NCBI RefSeq assembly: GCF_026151205.1 | Contig: NC_087072.1 | Span: forward strand, 11,136,169-11,200,168 | Source of the DNA: Bolinopsis microptera | Lineage: Eukaryota; Ctenophora; Tentaculata; Lobata; Bolinopsidae | Reading direction: 5' to 3' | DNA: 64,000 nucleotides | Shown: positions 58,901 through 64,000 of the stretch, in pieces | Position numbering within the stretch: the first letter of the stretch is position 1 | How the letters are laid out: the number at the start of each line of letters is the position of its first letter | Made by a program: the position numbers and the translations under genes | The notes under the pieces: generated by a model | Database searches by the model: none | Seen by the model: the letters and a program-made list of their open reading frames with translations, nothing else | What the model was told of the DNA's origin: nothing

Positions 58901-60102
58901 AGTCAGGAATTAGTTACTTTTCGGTTACCATATAACCGCGTAACCGAAGGTCATTCCAACGCGACGTAAATCCTAAAAGCTTTTTATAGCTTATTTGAAG
59001 TTCCCAACGACGATTGCACTCACTACTCTTTCTCCCATCGAATGAAATTAGGGCACCTAGGTCCACTGAGTTACTCCATACAGCTTTCCCAGCTTTTTTC
59101 CAATTTGGGCCAGTCATCATATCAGTTAAAATTGCTCACCGATGTTTAAAATCCCGAGGGAGCTCTACATACACACTTACACAGATTTAGTTCTGACTTA
59201 CTCTTGCATCCTGTGTTTCAGCAATCTTCTCAGGCTCATCACATTGATTGTTTAGATCCACAATCTCTGAGCCACAATCTGATTGCTCATCCGCATCTGA
59301 TGGATAATTTCATTAAATATCTTGACTAAGTACGAGATGAAATGTTATTTGTTGCAAAATGTCCTTGAATAAATAATTTGTTCGTGACCTCACGGTCACT
59401 TTAACACAAACCTTCTAACGTGAAGTTGGGTAGTTGTGAGTCGGGGATTGTAGTAGTCAGGTCTTTTCCTTGCAGCTGCGCTAAAGTATTTAGCTCCTTT
59501 AGCGTGTTTATCAGACTTGTATCCTTGCCTAACTCTTCAGACTGATCCAATTGAAGTTGACGACTAGTTACCTGAAATATCTAGTAAGTCGGGGCAGGTT
59601 TCTATAATTACCAGGAAGATGAAACGATTTGTATTCGAACTCCCGAGTTTTCTTTGAATTACCAGGACACAGGAGTACTTAATCGGTTATCATTAACAGT
59701 GATTTAACATGAGAAGCCGCACAAAAGAGTAAACATACCCTGACAGCTCCGGGTGTTTCAGGCACTTGTTGACCGAGCGTCTTATGGGTCTTTAGAGGAG
59801 AGTTTTGTGGAGAGTCTTCGACATAGAGAAGCGAAGATCTGAAACAGTTTGGGTAAAAAGTAATTTGTTATCGATTGGTTGACCGTTGATCGATGACAAA
59901 TTTATGAGAATCCGTACTTTAAAGTAGCTCTAACATCAACAGTAAAAACTATAAAGGAGACATTTGTGTTGATGCTTACTCGTCAAGGTTTGGTAGAAAT
60001 TGTGATGGGGGTACAGCCTCAACGTCACTGCTCTCGCCGTCTGCGCTAATCTCTAGCGCCTGTACTTCGTCTTGTATTCTGACTGTCTTTGCAGGAGTCG
60101 AA
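21702..60102 (-). CDS. MDC1-like DNA-damage checkpoint mediator (5' end missing)
   Basis: Nineteen exons join on the - strand with matching phases and GT-AG borders: 59980-60102, 59739-59838, 59412-59571, 59202-59296, 58383-58791, 57723-57793, 54503-54707, 53057-53934, 52790-52882, 48982-49069, 47737-48111, 46111-46167, 45832-45993, 44725-45614, 23036-23146, 22688-22816, 22366-22465, 22063-22227, 21702-21907. They give about 1,470 residues. The long disordered acidic/basic body with TQ sites is followed by two BRCT domains at the very C-terminus. That layout is MDC1 (Mu2 in flies), which binds phosphorylated H2AX at breaks in the nucleus. The first exon begins in mid-codon with a stop upstream, so more 5' exons (FHA domain expected) exist beyond. 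The 21.6-kb intron before the BRCT exons is the weakest link; two separate genes is the alternative. Confidence 0.68.
24357..24376. repeat. AT dinucleotide run upstream of GPCR gene 1
   Basis: A simple TA/AT repeat about 220 bp before the start codon. It could include TATA-like promoter sequence but nothing decides this. Confidence 0.5.
24596..25597 (+). CDS. Divergent class-A GPCR 1, single exon
   Basis: 333 residues with seven hydrophobic segments and a single intact frame. I start at ATG 24,596. The TM3-ECL2 disulphide cysteines are present (TLCYVYPY and YICDF). TM2 has IAVSD, TM6 has [15 protein letters not shown], and TM7 has [11 protein letters not shown] in place of NPxxY. The DRY box after TM3 is replaced by [12 protein letters not shown]1 has GD rather than GN. 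It is clearly rhodopsin-like in layout but with non-standard switch motifs. The nearest relative is the neighbouring gene at 26,204. It lies inside the large intron of the MDC1-like gene on the opposite strand. Ligand unknown. Confidence 0.85.
   Translation: MRPHDFNFNNRTMYGIKSDTQRYMWAGYFLFVILSSLIGDTIILIASIKFKAFKLHKVMVIIIQHIAVSDMIQSLIYLVPRSAAIMTDGWALGATLCYVYPYTMYIANSSGALLICAMTFTKLFTLKYPLKSNTMSSKKAHFICIAAWAMSPSFPIMNFIVDMSDVSFDFRNYICDFQNSSNVWKWLTPVTSVLFLVIPTCLVITTTVGVLIIAKRVAERGRQSLKWQGIATTVLTATVYCISVLPYAVYRIGESVIDVDDKSKSFFYTTFYRLVSSFYSLNTICNFCIYSLTVASFREFLRSGTKRRQSHQKISLDTFSSRGIVKIMHLSYN
25598..26203. other. Spacer between the two GPCR genes
   Basis: About 600 bp with no gene. It includes an immediate 18-bp direct repeat near 25,870-25,905 (GATAGATTAGGTACGG). 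Confidence 0.5.
26204..27169 (+). CDS. Divergent class-A GPCR 2, single exon
   Basis: 321 residues, tandem paralogue of the gene at 24,596. Both share the opening LYGIKSD or MYGIKSD, then [18 protein letters not shown] in TM1, the cysteine pair (TLCYTNPY and YICDY), a DRY position reading [23 protein letters not shown] in TM6 and [11 protein letters not shown] in TM7. Absence of introns and tandem position suggest local duplication of a single-exon receptor. The absence of DRY in both shows that it is a subfamily trait, not a lesion. Plasma-membrane receptor; ligand and coupling unknown. Confidence 0.85.
   Translation: MSTANKYSDHDLYGIKSDAVRYTWAGYFLFVVLSSLIGDTTILVASIKYKVFKLHKAIIVIIQYIAVCDLMVTVTFVIPRTISLFANGWILGDTLCYTNPYVAYYLNAVGVYLVCAMTFFKLFTLQYPFQTRQLSVKKAHLTAAAAWVFSSLIALVFFIVDKDDVSFDFRSYICDYHMSSKVWNWLTLVISTIFIAAPTCLVLTGSIKLLVIAKRVARRGEECLKWQGIMTIGLTAAVYCISTIPYAVYRIADQHVTTSDDPLGFFQRHYFKIAQSFVPLNTISNFYIYCLTLTSFREFLWSRIKLLRWMPCSLGKAFKFK
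27170..28494. other. Intron interior of the MDC1-like gene, no gene recognised
   Basis: AT-rich, with only short frames lacking any family signal. Possibly 3' flank of GPCR 2 on the left and of the lipoxygenase on the right. Confidence 0.5.
28495..30752 (-). pseudogene. Intronless lipoxygenase copy, frameshifted and lacking iron ligands
   Basis: A continuous frame of 715 codons (30,752-28,605) encodes an N-terminal PLAT/LH2 domain (residues ~15-125) and most of an animal lipoxygenase domain. In the iron site, the usual His-x4-His reads [13 protein letters not shown], so the first His is Tyr (TAC for CAC). The second His, and the HTAVN pair typical of coral 8R-lipoxygenases, are kept. The frame stops at TAA 28,605. 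The expected C-terminal segment continues in another frame just downstream ([20 protein letters not shown], about 28,640-28,495), ending ITTQA where active enzymes end in Ile. A frameshift, a lost ligand and a missing terminal Ile all argue against catalysis. Lack of introns suggests a retrocopy, unless the family is intronless here. A non-catalytic expressed protein remains possible. Confidence 0.85.
31484..31557 (-). tRNA. tRNA-like sequence (pseudogene or SINE head)
   Basis: On the - strand a 74-base cloverleaf can be drawn. The acceptor stem AGGGTCA pairs 6/7 with TGTCCCT. An A-box-like TAGCTCAATTGGTAGAGC forms the D arm, the anticodon stem pairs 4/5, and the T stem is CTGGG/CCCAG. The T loop ATCATTC departs from the standard TTCRANY. 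Position 33 of the anticodon loop is G instead of U (loop CGCGAAA, nominal anticodon CGA, but without the long variable arm of a serine tRNA). These defects favour a tRNA pseudogene or tRNA-derived SINE. Confidence 0.5.
31962..31993 (+). repeat. Run of 32 G
   Basis: Homopolymer, mirrored by a 12-C run at 34,439-34,450. The length may be inexact from sequencing. Confidence 0.9.
32060..32215 (+). repeat. Tandem ~20-bp repeat (ACATTGGCGGAC...GGACGG)
   Basis: Seven or so copies of a unit around GGACATTGGCGGAC. A related 10-bp repeat, TGTCCGCCTA, lies at about 34,300-34,390. Confidence 0.9.
32220..34140 (+). repeat. 1.9-kb GGA/GAC polypurine satellite with ~660-bp higher-order unit
   Basis: The + strand is almost wholly purine, built from GAGGA, GACTGAG and GACCCAG words. 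The phrase CTGTTGAGGACTGATGAGG recurs at 32,673, 33,339 and 34,001, giving periods of 666 and 662 bp. Long identical stretches surround it, so it is a higher-order array of about 2.9 units. Frames through it are low-complexity and not credible proteins. Confidence 0.92.
34475..34786 (+). repeat. Dispersed ~320-bp repeat, copy 2
   Basis: Near-identical to 11,876-12,195. Confidence 0.88.
35038..36201. mobile_element. Possible inverted-repeat element
   Basis: A 41-bp end (TAATCATGTGCCTGGCAACA...) recurs inverted at 36,161-36,201 with about four mismatches. Inside, a ~105-bp segment (about 35,590-35,695) recurs directly at about 35,995-36,100. No frame of interest. Confidence 0.45.
36202..37565. 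other. Intron interior, no gene; short repeats
   Basis: Contains a GGCACTATGGC-type short tandem repeat at about 36,391-36,450. Near 36,760 is a segment (ACTAGTGTACCCGTGCCTAC) that recurs with changes near 51,131. Confidence 0.5.
37571..38145. repeat. CCCGGT hexamer clusters
   Basis: Imperfect CCCGGT arrays. A ~60-bp composite unit containing GGGATTGGCAATTTTGAGC occurs twice (about 37,596-37,660 and 37,935-38,000). It abuts the large palindrome. Confidence 0.9.
38158..41100. mobile_element. Giant palindrome: 2.9-kb element with 1.06-kb inverted arms
   Basis: Left arm 38,158-39,218 and right arm 40,039-41,100 are inverted copies that look almost identical. The only differences I saw were single-base run-length changes, such as 6 versus 7 A. 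The ends are CAGACAG/CTGTCTG flanked by TA on both sides (38,156-38,157 and 41,101-41,102). The ~820-bp centre has a second short inverted pair (GCTCAAAGAAGGCAAGAAAA and its inverse). The sequence AAAACCTCTCTATACCGG near 40,025 resembles pogo/Tigger ends. No transposase frame is visible; the 66-residue frame repeated in both arms has no known motif. TA target and CAG ends suggest Tc1/mariner/pogo ancestry. Confidence 0.85.
41788..42018 (+). repeat. Dispersed ~320-bp repeat, copy 3 (truncated)
   Basis: Matches the first two thirds of 11,876-12,195, with more substitutions and no 3' end. Confidence 0.8.
42324..42355 (+). repeat. Poly-G-rich run
   Basis: G-rich homopolymer tract, interrupted near its right end. 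Confidence 0.85.
43195..44230 (+). repeat. Minisatellite with higher-order structure
   Basis: Basic ~43-bp units contain GGTTACACGAGACGTGGTAG and CTGTGAGCGTGT. A landmark (CTATCGTTGTTTTGAGTGTC) recurs at about 43,201, 43,433, 43,664, 43,792, 44,023 and 44,151. The spacings are 232, 231, 128, 231 and 128 bp, a 359-bp higher-order period. It lies in the large intron, about 500 bp from the exon at 44,725. Nearby 42,600-42,720 and 44,500-44,600 share short CGGTACTAACT-like words. Confidence 0.92.
44725..45614 (-). CDS. Exon of the MDC1-like gene: basic, Ser/Lys/Arg-rich
   Basis: 890 nt, 296 codons. It has many RR/RK/KK clusters separated by SD/SE acidic spots. Clear SP/TP sites include STPVKR, CSPAPST and GSPAPIS, and there is one TQ (DTQDSM). 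It probably contributes nuclear localisation and chromatin contact. It ends VGRGKRKK at a GTTAGT donor, in phase 0 with the next exon at 23,146. The frame continuing past the donor is intron. Confidence 0.8.
45832..46167 (-). CDS. Two short acidic exons of the MDC1-like gene
   Basis: Exon 46111-46167 ([19 protein letters not shown]) and exon 45832-45993 (starting [17 protein letters not shown]). DEVIELDL has the shape of a SUMO-interacting motif (hydrophobic core beside acidic residues). Both enter with a one-base carry and leave in phase 1. Confidence 0.75.
46278..46522. mobile_element. hAT-type MITE, 245 bp
   Basis: The ends CAGAGGCAAC and GTTGCCTCTG are exact inverses. The flanking 8-bp sites are TAGTTCTG and TAGCTCTG (one mismatch). 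CAGAGGC ends with an 8-bp target duplication fit hAT. It lies in an intron of the MDC1-like gene. Confidence 0.75.
46849..47041 (+). pseudogene. Retrotransposon RNase H fragment
   Basis: The + strand reads NQVLL, then [20 protein letters not shown], then [10 protein letters not shown], ending at a stop near 47,041. This is the C-terminal half of the RNase H domain carried by some LINE and LTR elements (W.P.H.G..GNE.AD.LA), including the catalytic Asp of KAD. It has no intact upstream domain and lies antisense in an MDC1-like intron. Confidence 0.8.
47737..48111 (-). CDS. Exon of the MDC1-like gene: Lys-rich with a charged helix
   Basis: 375 nt. It opens with AT-hook-like wording ([15 protein letters not shown]), which would fit DNA minor-groove contact. 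An acidic patch ([12 protein letters not shown]) follows, then a charged helical stretch ([20 protein letters not shown]). Function of the helix is not known. Confidence 0.75.
48982..49069 (-). CDS. Short exon of the MDC1-like gene
   Basis: 88 nt encode [20 protein letters not shown] and onward. FDSDEEDG is a likely casein-kinase-2 site. It enters in phase 0 and exits in phase 1. Confidence 0.72.
49070..52789. other. Intron of the MDC1-like gene
   Basis: No exon with matching phase was found. It contains a ~31-bp tandem repeat (ACTGCACAGTTTTCATTACT) in three copies at about 51,885-51,992, and the degenerate ACTAGTGTA repeat near 51,131. Nothing else recognised. Confidence 0.5.
52790..53934 (-). 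CDS. Two exons of the MDC1-like gene, including the largest acidic exon
   Basis: Exon 53057-53934 (292 codons) is very acidic. It has TPPR and TP sites near its start ([15 protein letters not shown]), a TQ (VETQEVP), and long D/E runs. Near its end are internal repeats built from EVNEVP..AVDDV and EVEDVP.ATVDDV. Exon 52790-52882 adds [20 protein letters not shown]. Clustered TP and acidic SD sites fit a phosphorylation scaffold of the MDC1 type. Confidence 0.78.
54503..54707 (-). CDS. Exon of the MDC1-like gene with an SDTD-like site
   Basis: It starts [20 protein letters not shown]. This resembles the SDTD repeats of vertebrate MDC1 that, once phosphorylated by CK2, bind NBS1, but with one extra residue (SDATD for SDTD). 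Only one copy is seen. The rest is charged and unstructured. Confidence 0.72.
54708..57722. other. Intron of the MDC1-like gene
   Basis: A ~50-bp segment (AAAGTTTCATTATCACCGCC) occurs twice, near 55,689-55,740 and 55,888-55,935. Inverted copies of GGCGCGCCGTTA-like sequence lie near 56,848-56,930. No exon recognised. Confidence 0.5.
57723..58791 (-). CDS. Two exons of the MDC1-like gene
   Basis: Exon 58383-58791 encodes acidic sequence with [25 protein letters not shown] and TQ sites (NTQCW, KTQDID). Exon 57723-57793 (71 nt) encodes [20 protein letters not shown] and bridges phase 1 to phase 0, which is exactly what the next exon needs. Confidence 0.72.
59202..60102 (-). CDS. First four visible exons of the MDC1-like gene
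   Basis: Exons 59980-60102, 59739-59838, 59412-59571 and 59202-59296. Notable sites are [30 protein letters not shown], and ETQDA. Many S/T-Q and S/T-P sites fit ATM/CDK control. The first exon starts with a two-base carry from an unseen exon; the frame upstream meets a stop without an ATG. Confidence 0.72.
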
Positions 60103-60702
60103 CTGCTGAATAAGGCCGTTGCTTAGCTGATTGATCGTACATAGGGAGTTCCGATGTATCATATTGTAAAGAGTTTAAGATCGAGAACACATAGCAGAAG
60201 ATATGAACATTGAACACGCCAACACGTTGATGTTTACATAAAATGCCATGCGCGGCGTAAAGCTATAAAACTGCGGGAAACTGGCTTGTAATGAAAATTT
60301 ATATGGCATTCAATCGTTTGGCGCCTGCGCCAGCTGCAAATTCCGGTCCACTTAAAACCTTCCTCCCTAGTCTTTGATCTCCCTTCCTAGTTTTTTACTA
60401 GCTACGAAGAAATTAAAATCAGGGCGTCATTAAAAGTAAACCATGTACACTTATTTATTCATTCCAAGCCAATTTAAGTAAATTTTGCTATTCCGAGTTG
60501 TGAACGGAGAACTGAGAAGTGAGAATCAATTCATTAGGTTAAATGCTATAAATAGAACTACAGTAGTATTTTGGCAGTCAAACTTCTGAACGAACAACAA
60601 GTTGAATGTAGACATTTTTAGGCTCTGATTTCTTCAGAATCAACCAGAAATTTATTTTGGTAATCTTTGTTCGCTCTTATGAGTGGGTCAATCATATTTA
60701 GA
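60103..60702. other. Upstream intron of the MDC1-like gene, nothing seen
   Basis: No exon recognisable on the - strand, and no FHA residues. Confidence 0.45.
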
Positions 60703-61948
60703 TTGATAGTTGGTGACGAAGTGAGAGTCTCCACTCAGTGTTTCAAAACATATTAATTAAGAAACTGTTTACACCATTAAAATATTCAAAACCCCTAAAA
60801 TGTAAAATAAATCAAGTCATCCTAAAATGGTGATCAGTACAGATCAAGACAGCTAGAGTTAAAATTTGATTCTCCAAGCAACTCTATCATCGGCTAATAT
60901 CTTAAGCTTATTAAGATCATTCAAAGAGTTAAGTTTTAAACCTCTACGGGTCAAATCATTCACAATAATCTTGAACAAATTCTTACGATGCGCACCGACG
61001 CGCCCTCTACAGTTTGTTGTGACAGCAAACTTTAACGCTAATGCAGCGGGGGAGTCATCAGCACTACGCAAGATATGACCTAGGAGCTTCCACCTTGCTT
61101 TAGGGACACGATCTGATAGCTTAACTGAGTTACATCTTAGGTATAATAATATATACCTAAGAAAACATATTTAAGTATATTAAAATGTAGGTTTTTTTCC
61201 CGATTTAGGGGCAGGGATATAGTTTAATATACTTTAATACATCCCTATGTTTTTGGAGGCCTAAATCAAAAATCGCTGCCAACAATAAGCTTGAAATGCA
61301 ATGCTTAATCGATTCCGAAAATTTCATGCAAAAATATTGAAAACTGATGGAGTTGTTTCAATTTTAATGAAATCATTTCGGCTAGTATCCCAAACCAAGA
61401 TATTATGTGGACAATTTTGTTCATGGAGGTCTTTTTACTTAGTATCCACTATTCAACAGATATTGAGCTATATATTTCACTTAAAGTTAGTCTCATTCAA
61501 AAATATTGACATTTGATCAAATTTTGGGTGAAAGCTTTCAAATTTGGTGCGTATGCCCAAATATGGGCATATGGTTTAAAGCTCATAACTCAGCCATTTT
61601 TTGACCAAACTGGATGTAAATTCATGTACTAGTCCAAAAACAGGCTTATCTTGCAAATCTAAACGAAGAATATAGCTAGACTAATTTTGGGTATATTAAA
61701 GTATATTAAAATGTAGATTTGTTTCCCGATTTAGGGGCGGGGATTATAAATTGTAATATACTTTAATATGGTCGAGCCCCACCCCCCCCCCCCCCCCCCC
61801 CCCATTAGTTGTCGACGTTTCGGCAACACGCCTTTACAATAACTTACATAGCTCAATAAATGTAAAAGATTTGTAGTGCTGTAATTAGTTTTAAACTAAT
61901 TGTTTTGAAACACTGATTGGAGACTCTCACTTCGTCGCCAACTATCAA
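60703..61948. mobile_element. Inverted-repeat element enclosing a LINE end
   Basis: A 48-bp arm (TTGATAGTTGGTGACGAAGT...) at 60,703-60,750 recurs inverted at 61,901-61,948 with two or three changes. Between the arms are a LINE 3' fragment and two ~70-bp direct repeats (about 61,173-61,243 and 61,699-61,770) sharing AAGTATATTAAAATGTAG and CCCGATTTAGGGGC, plus a poly-C run near 61,781-61,803. Confidence 0.65.
60859..61150 (-). pseudogene. LINE reverse transcriptase C-terminal fragment
   Basis: The - strand reads RWKLLGHILRSADDSPAALA, then CRGRVGAHRKNLFKIIVNDL and KLKILADDRVAWR before TAA 60,859. This is the familiar C-terminal end of LINE polymerases (RW..LGH.LR..DD.....AL ... L..DR..WR). Nothing upstream of it is intact. 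Confidence 0.8.
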
Positions 61949-64000
61949 ACTAGAAATTTATTTTGTGCGATATATTGAACGGTACAGTTATGATGATGAG
62001 GTGTTTTGTTTAAAAATATCCAGTTGATGGGATTCGATTTCATAATCGTGTGAGCAGGAACATTTCGTTGACTTTAGTGTCTTACAGTCATATCGATCTT
62101 TTAGATGCCCCAATGGATCGAATATATATTATATATTATAAGTAAGTAATTTAGTAGGAATAATTTAGAAATGTTATGCTTGTATAGAAATTAATCGAAT
62201 TTGTAGGGTTTTATTTGATTTGTGCTCCTATAGCATTATGCACTGGCCAGTATTTACTTACTTTATGTAGGTTCGGCAGAGATCAAGTGCGCATTATCAA
62301 GTACGTTTGGAGATCCCTTTCCATAAGAGAGCTGTTGGTGCTGTTGGTGATGGCGGTATACCCTTCTGTGGGCGGGGTATCACAGAAGCCTTTCAAGAAG
62401 CATTTTTTAAGTGGAAATCTGGGCTAAGTATTAGTAGACTGCAAATGTTTTGTTCACAGAGAGAATTGCATGAATTACTCTGTGGTAGTAAATTTAGTAG
62501 GTTTTAAAGATTTATTTGAGAGCAGAACTTCATCCTACTAAATAAGATCCGTATTTTTGGCCCACTAAAGGCGAATGCGGCATCTGTGCGACTGTAGTGA
62601 GAGAGGCAGGAGGAACATTCAATAAATTAAATAAATCTTCTGGTCTATTACTACGTCTTCGTATAAATATCTGTTAAATATATAAGTTGTAAGCATGTCT
62701 CCGTTATTCATTAGGTAAATGTTTATTTGTAATTTATAACGCTATAAAAGCGTCTAAATACTATAAGGACTATAATATTTTTGTGTTGCATTACTTAGCC
62801 CTATGTGGTTTTGTACGCTATTTAATGCATATGTTATAATTACCTAAATACCTAATGCGTAAGGTATATTATTTCCTTGTACGGCGGATATTTAAGCGTT
62901 TACACAACCACAGATGATTCACAAAACTGCTCGAAGGACCAGTTGTTTATGTTATTCTCAAATCTCGACGGTGAGATCAACGTTTCGTTACTGACCGAAT
63001 TTTTGATTTTTTTAAATTGAATTCGTTGTGTGTGAACGAACTGAGTTTGTAAATATGCCCATAAACCGCATTTTTTGACACCCTAGATAATTCAAATAGC
63101 TTGTTACAGGCAAGCCAGTTCGTCCTCCAAAAACAAACTTAAATAAGTACACAGAATTGAAGCGATCTGCAGTTACAATTACTGTACAAGTTGGCAGACA
63201 GCCGATTTAACAAGATATAACAGAGGAAATAGCCTAGAAATCAAAGGCGCCGACATTAATCACGTGACACAGGTGCAATGCTAATAATAATATAGTGTGC
63301 AAGCAATGCAAGACGCTTCATTTCTATCTACAGGAACTTGGTATGAGATGTGATAATGTGCCAATTTGGGGGTTGAGCGTCAATATTTAAGTTAGTCAAC
63401 TAAATCAGAAGGTGATGATCTGGCTTCTTAGATCATAATTGACGTATGTTAACCAGAAGCAGGTAAATTGACAGACATGTGTCAATTTGATGGTTTGATG
63501 TGCTCAAGTTTCCTAATTTAATTACGTTTTTTCTGAAGGATCTTATTGATTTTTTAGAATCCAGCTTTCTGAGAAATAATATTCTCGCTAGAATAATAAC
63601 TATATTTTTATTCTTTATTGAGTATATTTTTATGTCGGGATATTAATAATTTAATACCAGAGATACGTGAGATTCTCACTTGAAAAGCTTGACTTTTTGG
63701 AGTTCCAATTTTCTGGAACCGGATCTCTCTCAATTTTGAGTTTTAAAGTATAAAATCAAAAATTTTGTTTAATGTGTCAAATCATATCGTTTTTATCTAT
63801 AGTTTCATAATATGAAGTCAAAATCAAGGGTCCCACCAAAAAAGGTTTTGGTGTACATGTCCCCTTTAATAGATCTTTCTTAGGTCTTTTTTTAAAGTCG
63901 GGATATAAATACTAGAATTAATTCATTTATTCATTTATTCAACTCATACATCAACGTATCAATAGCCAGTGCATTAATCACAGAACCTTTTCTTCGCAGC
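61949..64000. other. Right end, no gene recognised
   Basis: AT-rich, with short frames only. Upstream MDC1-like exons would be on the - strand here or beyond, but none was identified. Confidence 0.45.

Noticed and set aside
58914-59120. 68-residue - strand frame between MDC1-like exons
   Set aside because: No splice phase fits and no family resemblance; treated as intron.
62215-62507. Two overlapping + strand frames near the right end
   Set aside because: No motif, no splice support, composition like the surrounding non-coding DNA.

Overview
The window comes from a repeat-rich, AT-rich animal nuclear genome. It has GT-AG introns, AATAAA poly(A) signals, non-LTR retrotransposon pieces, MITE-like DNA transposons, satellites and several animal-specific gene families. 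A cnidarian or another early-branching invertebrate fits best: the lipoxygenase has the H..N ligand form seen in coral enzymes, GPCR genes are single-exon, and the lineage has an MDC1-like protein. The species itself is inferred, not proven.

Left third (1-21,700). A tandem segmental duplication places two nearly identical six-exon genes on the + strand (4,385-6,296 and 17,720-19,642). Each encodes about 320 residues ending in a Pointed (PNT/SAM) domain of the TEL/Yan type, but neither has an ETS DNA-binding domain. The copies run from 1 to 6,607 and from about 15,079 to 19,937, and their right edge lies inside a RAD52 exon. Copy A later received a 5'-truncated non-LTR retrotransposon (about 1,544-3,518); copy B keeps the empty site. 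Between the copies, on the - strand, is the last exon of a large receptor gene (SRCR-like region, LDLa-type repeats, 7TM; 6,980-10,575). Several mobile elements follow it, including a 61-bp hAT-type MITE with a perfect 8-bp target duplication and a TCAGGG array. Two RAD52 exons lie on the - strand at 19,915-20,488.

Right two thirds (21,702-60,102, - strand). Nineteen phase-compatible exons assemble into one MDC1-like DNA-damage mediator. Its long acidic/basic disordered body is encoded at 44.7-60.1 kb and its C-terminal tandem BRCT pair at 21.7-23.1 kb. The 5' end (where an FHA domain would be expected) is outside the window or was not recognised. A 21.6-kb intron separates body from BRCT exons. 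It contains two single-exon divergent class-A GPCR genes (+ strand), a broken intronless lipoxygenase (- strand), a tRNA-like sequence, a 1.9-kb polypurine satellite inside nested inverted repeats, CCCGGT arrays, a 2.9-kb palindrome with 1.06-kb arms, and a higher-order minisatellite.

Right end (60.1-64 kb): a LINE 3' fragment between 48-bp inverted repeats, and otherwise non-coding sequence. Two DNA-repair genes (RAD52 fragment and MDC1-like) are neighbours on the same strand; their adjacency may be chance.
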